Positions 61,255 through 64,000 of a stretch of 64,000 bases of DNA are shown here, in pieces. The notes under the pieces are model-generated. The model was not told the DNA's origin, ran no database searches, and saw nothing but the letters and a program-made list of their open reading frames with translations. Source of the DNA: Microbacteriaceae bacterium PS02066 (lineage in GTDB: Bacteria > Actinomycetota > Actinomycetes > Actinomycetales > Microbacteriaceae); contig JASCPH010000003.1 of the NCBI GenBank assembly GCA_029959545.1, forward strand, positions 50,261 through 114,260. Direction: 5' to 3'. Both the position numbers and the translations under genes were made by a program. Every line of letters begins with the position of its first letter. The first letter of the stretch is position 1.

Positions 61255-61806
61255 TTACTCGGACTTCTTCTCCTCCGACTCGGCCGGAGCCTCGTCAGCG
61301 GTGGCCTCGGGCGCCTCGGGCGCCTCCTCGACGACAGTCTCCTCGGCGGGAGCCTCCTCGACAACCGTCTCCTCGGCCGGAGCTTCCTCGACCGGAGCCT
61401 TGTCGGCCTTGGCGGCCTTCTTGGCAGGAGCGGCCTTCTTCTTGGTCACCGGCTCGAGCACGAGCTCGATCACGGCCATGGGAGCGTTGTCGCCCTTGCG
61501 GTTGCCGATCTTCGTGATGCGGGTGTAGCCACCCTCACGCTCGGCCACCAGGGGTGCGATCTCGGTGAACAGGACGTGCACGACTTCCTTGTCACCGATG
61601 ACCGACAGCACGCGACGGCGCGCGTGCAGGTCGCCGCGCTTGCCGAACGTGATCAGGCGCTCGGCGAGCGGACGCAGGCGCTTGGCCTTGGTCTCGGTCG
61701 TGGTGATCGACTTGTGCGTGAACAGTGCCGCGGCAAGGTTCGCCAGCAGAAGACGCTCGTGTGCGGGGCCGCCTCCGAGGCGGGGTCCCTTCGTGGGCTT
61801 GGGCAT
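61255..61806 (-). CDS. rplQ: 50S ribosomal protein L17
   Basis: L17 of the large subunit, 183 residues. The conserved core is residues 1-118 ([41 protein letters not shown]). It has a long acidic/basic tail: [20 protein letters not shown] followed by the repeated unit [10 protein letters not shown] twice. Tails of this kind occur in actinobacterial L17. It is 35 bases downstream of rpoA. Confidence 0.97.
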   Translation of the reverse strand: MPKPTKGPRLGGGPAHERLLLANLAAALFTHKSITTTETKAKRLRPLAERLITFGKRGDLHARRRVLSVIGDKEVVHVLFTEIAPLVAEREGGYTRITKIGNRKGDNAPMAVIELVLEPVTKKKAAPAKKAAKADKAPVEEAPAEETVVEEAPAEETVVEEAPEAPEATADEAPAESEEKKSE

Positions 61807-61841
61807 TCTCAGTTACTCCAGGATTTCGCGGGTGAGCCGGA

Positions 61842-62831
61842 TCAGGCGTTGTCTTCTTCGTATCCGCCGTAGAAGTGGGCGCCGTCGAAACCGGGCACCG
61901 AGTCCTTCAGCGACAGACCGAGCGAGACGAGCTTGTCGCGCACCTCGTCGACCGACTTCTGACCGAAGTTGCGGATGTTCATGAGCTGGGTCTCCGAGAG
62001 GGCGACCAGCTCGGACACCGTGTTGATGCCCTCGCGCTTGAGGCAGTTGTACGAGCGCACCGAGAGGTCGAGGTCCTCGATGGGCATCGACAGCTCGTTG
62101 GAGAGGACGGTCTCGACCGGCGCGGGGCCGATCTCGATGCCCTCGGCCTCGACGTTCAGCTCGCGGGCGAGGCCGAACAGCTCGGTCAGGGTGCGACCGG
62201 CCGACGCGACAGCGTCGCGCGGGGCGATCGAGGGCTTGGTCTCGACGTCCAGCACGAGCTTGTCGAAGTCGGTGCGCTCACCGGCACGGGTGGCCTCGAC
62301 GCGGTAGCTGACCTTGAGCACCGGCGAGTAGATCGAGTCGATCGGGATCTGGCCCGCCTCGGCGTACTCGTTGCGGTTCTGGGTGGCCGAGACGTAGCCG
62401 CGACCGCGCTCGATCGTCAGCTCGAGCTCGAAACGAGCGGTGTCGTTCAGGGTCGCGATGACCAGTTCGGGGTTGTGCACCTCGACACCGGCCGGAGCCG
62501 AGATGTCGGCGGCGGTCACTTCGCCCGCACCCGTCTTGCGCAGGTACGCCGTGATGGGCTCGTCGCGCTCGCTCGAGACGACCAGCTGCTTGATGTTCAG
62601 GATGATCTCGGTGACATCCTCCTTCACACCGGGGATGGTGCTGAACTCGTGCAGCACGCCGTCGATGCGGATGCTGGTGACAGCAGCACCGGGGATGGAC
62701 GAGAGGAGGCTGCGACGCAGCGCGTTGCCGATGGTGTAACCGAATCCGGGCTCGAGCGGCTCGATGACGAAGCGGCTGCGGAACTCCCCGATCTTCTCCT
62801 CGGTCAGAGTGGGACGCTGTGCGATGAGCAC
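61842..62831 (-). CDS. rpoA: DNA-directed RNA polymerase subunit alpha
   Basis: Alpha subunit of RNA polymerase, 329 residues. The N-terminal domain dimerises ([23 protein letters not shown] near 29) and the C-terminal domain binds UP elements and regulators ([21 protein letters not shown] near 260). GTG at 62,831 with GAAAGGA upstream. A possible extra promoter with CATATAG lies 20-30 bases further upstream. Confidence 0.98.
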   Translation of the reverse strand: MLIAQRPTLTEEKIGEFRSRFVIEPLEPGFGYTIGNALRRSLLSSIPGAAVTSIRIDGVLHEFSTIPGVKEDVTEIILNIKQLVVSSERDEPITAYLRKTGAGEVTAADISAPAGVEVHNPELVIATLNDTARFELELTIERGRGYVSATQNRNEYAEAGQIPIDSIYSPVLKVSYRVEATRAGERTDFDKLVLDVETKPSIAPRDAVASAGRTLTELFGLARELNVEAEGIEIGPAPVETVLSNELSMPIEDLDLSVRSYNCLKREGINTVSELVALSETQLMNIRNFGQKSVDEVRDKLVSLGLSLKDSVPGFDGAHFYGGYEEDNA

Positions 62832-62901
62832 GATGTGTTCCTTTCGGCTAAGTGCCCGCTATATGACACTTGCGTGGATGAGGTGTTGAGTTTTTCTCGC
62901 G

Positions 62902-62940
62902 GATGCCGGGGCGCACCGTCAGGCGGCGCGCCCCGGCATC
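62902..62940. other. hairpin between rpsK and rpoA
   Basis: 13 bp perfect stem GATGCCGGGGCGC / GCGCCCCGGCATC in the place where rpsD lies in other actinobacteria such as mycobacteria. No U-tract in the operon direction. It may attenuate or mark the loss of rpsD. Confidence 0.6.
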
Positions 62941-62956
62941 CAGAAGCTGTGAAACG

Positions 62957-63355
62957 TCAGACGCGGCGACGCTTGGGCGGGCGGCAGCCGTTGTGCGCCT
63001 GCGGCGTGACGTCCTGGATCGAGCCCACCTCGAGGCCGGCAGCGGTCAGCGAACGGATCGCCGTCTCGCGACCCGAACCCGGACCCTTCACGAAGACGTC
63101 GACCTTCTTGACACCGTGCTCGGCGGCCTGGCGGGCGGCCGACTCGGCGGCCATACCGGCCGCGTACGGCGTCGACTTGCGCGAGCCCTTGAAGCCCACT
63201 CCACCCGAGGACGCCCAGCTGATGACAGCGCCGGACGGGTCGGTGATCGAGACGATCGTGTTGTTGAACGTCGACTTGATGTGGGCGTGACCCACGGCGA
63301 TGTTCTTCTTCTCCTTGCGGCGGGGCTTGCGCGCCGCGGACTTGGCCTGTGCCAT
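62957..63355 (-). CDS. rpsK: 30S ribosomal protein S11
   Basis: S11 of the small subunit, 132 residues, with [23 protein letters not shown] and the C-terminal [14 protein letters not shown] at 63,355. 33 bases downstream of rpsM. Confidence 0.98.
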   Translation of the reverse strand: MAQAKSAARKPRRKEKKNIAVGHAHIKSTFNNTIVSITDPSGAVISWASSGGVGFKGSRKSTPYAAGMAAESAARQAAEHGVKKVDVFVKGPGSGRETAIRSLTAAGLEVGSIQDVTPQAHNGCRPPKRRRV

Positions 63356-63388
63356 GTGCGTGTTCTCCTAAACCCTGGGGACCGCGCC

Positions 63389-63763
63389 TTAGCGCGCCTT
63401 CTTCTTGCCGGCGACGGTGCGCTTGGGACCCTTGCGCGTGCGGGCGTTGGTCTTCGTGCGCTGACCGCGCACAGGCAGGCCGCGGCGGTGACGCAGGCCC
63501 TCGTAGGAGCCGATCTCGACCTTGCGGCGGATGTCGGCGGCGACCTCGCGACGAAGATCACCTTCGACCTTGTAGGTGCCTTCGATGTAGTCGCGGAGCG
63601 CGACGAGCTGGTCGTCGGTCAGGTCCTTGACGCGGATGCTCTCGTCGATCGAAGTCGCCTTCAGGATCTCGACGGAGCGGGTACGGCCGATGCCGTAGAT
63701 GTACGTGAGTGCGATCACCACGCGCTTGTCGCGCGGAATGTCGACGCCGGCAAGACGTGCCAT
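63389..63763 (-). CDS. rpsM: 30S ribosomal protein S13
   Basis: S13 of the small subunit, 124 residues: [20 protein letters not shown] at the start, [20 protein letters not shown] and the basic tail [17 protein letters not shown] at 63,763 with TAGGAGAG upstream. Confidence 0.98.
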   Translation of the reverse strand: MARLAGVDIPRDKRVVIALTYIYGIGRTRSVEILKATSIDESIRVKDLTDDQLVALRDYIEGTYKVEGDLRREVAADIRRKVEIGSYEGLRHRRGLPVRGQRTKTNARTRKGPKRTVAGKKKAR

Positions 63764-63886
63764 GCGGCTCTCCTAGGAGTGAGTGGAGGTGTGGAGCAGG
63801 ATCGGTGCCCGGGCCTCCGCCCGAGGTGTCCCCCGTGCGGGTTCTGATCCTGCCTGTATGCGTATTGAGTTTTGTCTTCCTGCCGA

Positions 63887-63958
63887 GGTTTCGACTCGGC
63901 CGCTGCGCGGCCTCGCTCAACCTTGACGTTCGCGTGTCAATGCCGCTGTGCGGCATTG
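63887..63958. repeat. intergenic palindromic elements between rpmJ and rpsM
   Basis: Two hairpins: GGTTTCGACTCGGCCGC...GCGGCCTCGCTCAACC (63,887-63,922) and CAATGCCG / CGGCATTG (63,938-63,958). The first resembles GGTTTCGACTCG...CGCTCAACC intergenic repeats that I recall from Microbacteriaceae; the second may attenuate after rpmJ. Confidence 0.5.
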
Positions 63959-63970
63959 CCACGACTCACG

Positions 63971-64000
63971 TCAACCCTGGCGCTGCGTGTGGCGAGGGTT
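63971..64000 (-). CDS. rpmJ: 50S ribosomal protein L36, last codons (partial)
   Basis: The minus strand at the window edge reads NPRHTQRQG and stop, the C-terminus of L36. Gene order (rpmJ before rpsM) supports it. The rest lies outside the window. Confidence 0.85.
   Translation of the reverse strand, partial: NPRHTQRQG

Overview
The window is high-GC actinobacterial chromosome, most probably from Microbacterium or a close relative in Microbacteriaceae. The grounds are frequent GTG starts, ATGA-type gene overlaps, actinobacterial heat-shock operators (HAIR and CIRCE), the gene order rpmJ-rpsM-rpsK-rpoA-rplQ without rpsD, and the general look of the proteins. The genus is an inference from gene content and not from a marker search.

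Positions 1-20,682 form an ion-homeostasis block. It holds a full high-affinity K+ pump with its sensor (kdpF-kdpA-kdpB-kdpC-kdpD-kdpE, preceded by a 27-residue membrane microprotein), a Na+/H+ antiporter (nhaA), a lone TrkH/KtrB-type K+ channel protein, and a ktrB-ktrA pair. It also holds two similar TetR-ABC ATPase-ABC permease operons and an alpha/beta hydrolase broken by a one-base frameshift. Positions 20,683-25,914 hold a four-gene Tn7-like transposition module (tnsA, tnsB, tnsC and tniQ, all on the minus strand and translationally coupled). Outside tnsA lies a right end with four tandem 19-21 bp sites. No matching left end was seen in the gaps to the left, so the ion-transport block may be cargo of the element. 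Just outside the right end begins a 184 bp sequence that recurs 5 kb away at 30,887-31,070 and is the best candidate for the attachment site.

Positions 26,115-31,655 carry hsp20 under HspR- and HrcA-type operators, a membrane protein, an acyl-CoA ligase and 6-phosphogluconolactonase. A scarred stretch follows with an ArsR remnant, a small acidic protein, the second repeat copy, and TetR and GNAT remnants that meet at one point.

Positions 31,539-48,907 look like ordinary chromosome. They hold an AraC regulator divergent from an HSL-type esterase, an MFS transporter, a DUF2207 protein, a MarR regulator, L-serine dehydratase, FdhD with a YdeP-type molybdopterin oxidoreductase, tRNA-Arg(ACG), small proteins, and an L-arabinose operon (araD-araB-araA-galM) with a LacI-type operator on its promoter.

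Positions 49,154-57,507 look like an envelope or exopolysaccharide locus: a universal stress protein, a membrane-anchored GH6 glucanase, an orphan response regulator, a membrane glycosyltransferase, two lipoproteins and a DUF4012 protein. Positions 57,514-64,000 hold an endonuclease/exonuclease/phosphatase-fold protein, truA, an OatA-like acyltransferase and the end of the ribosomal protein operon (rplQ, rpoA, rpsK, rpsM and the last codons of rpmJ).
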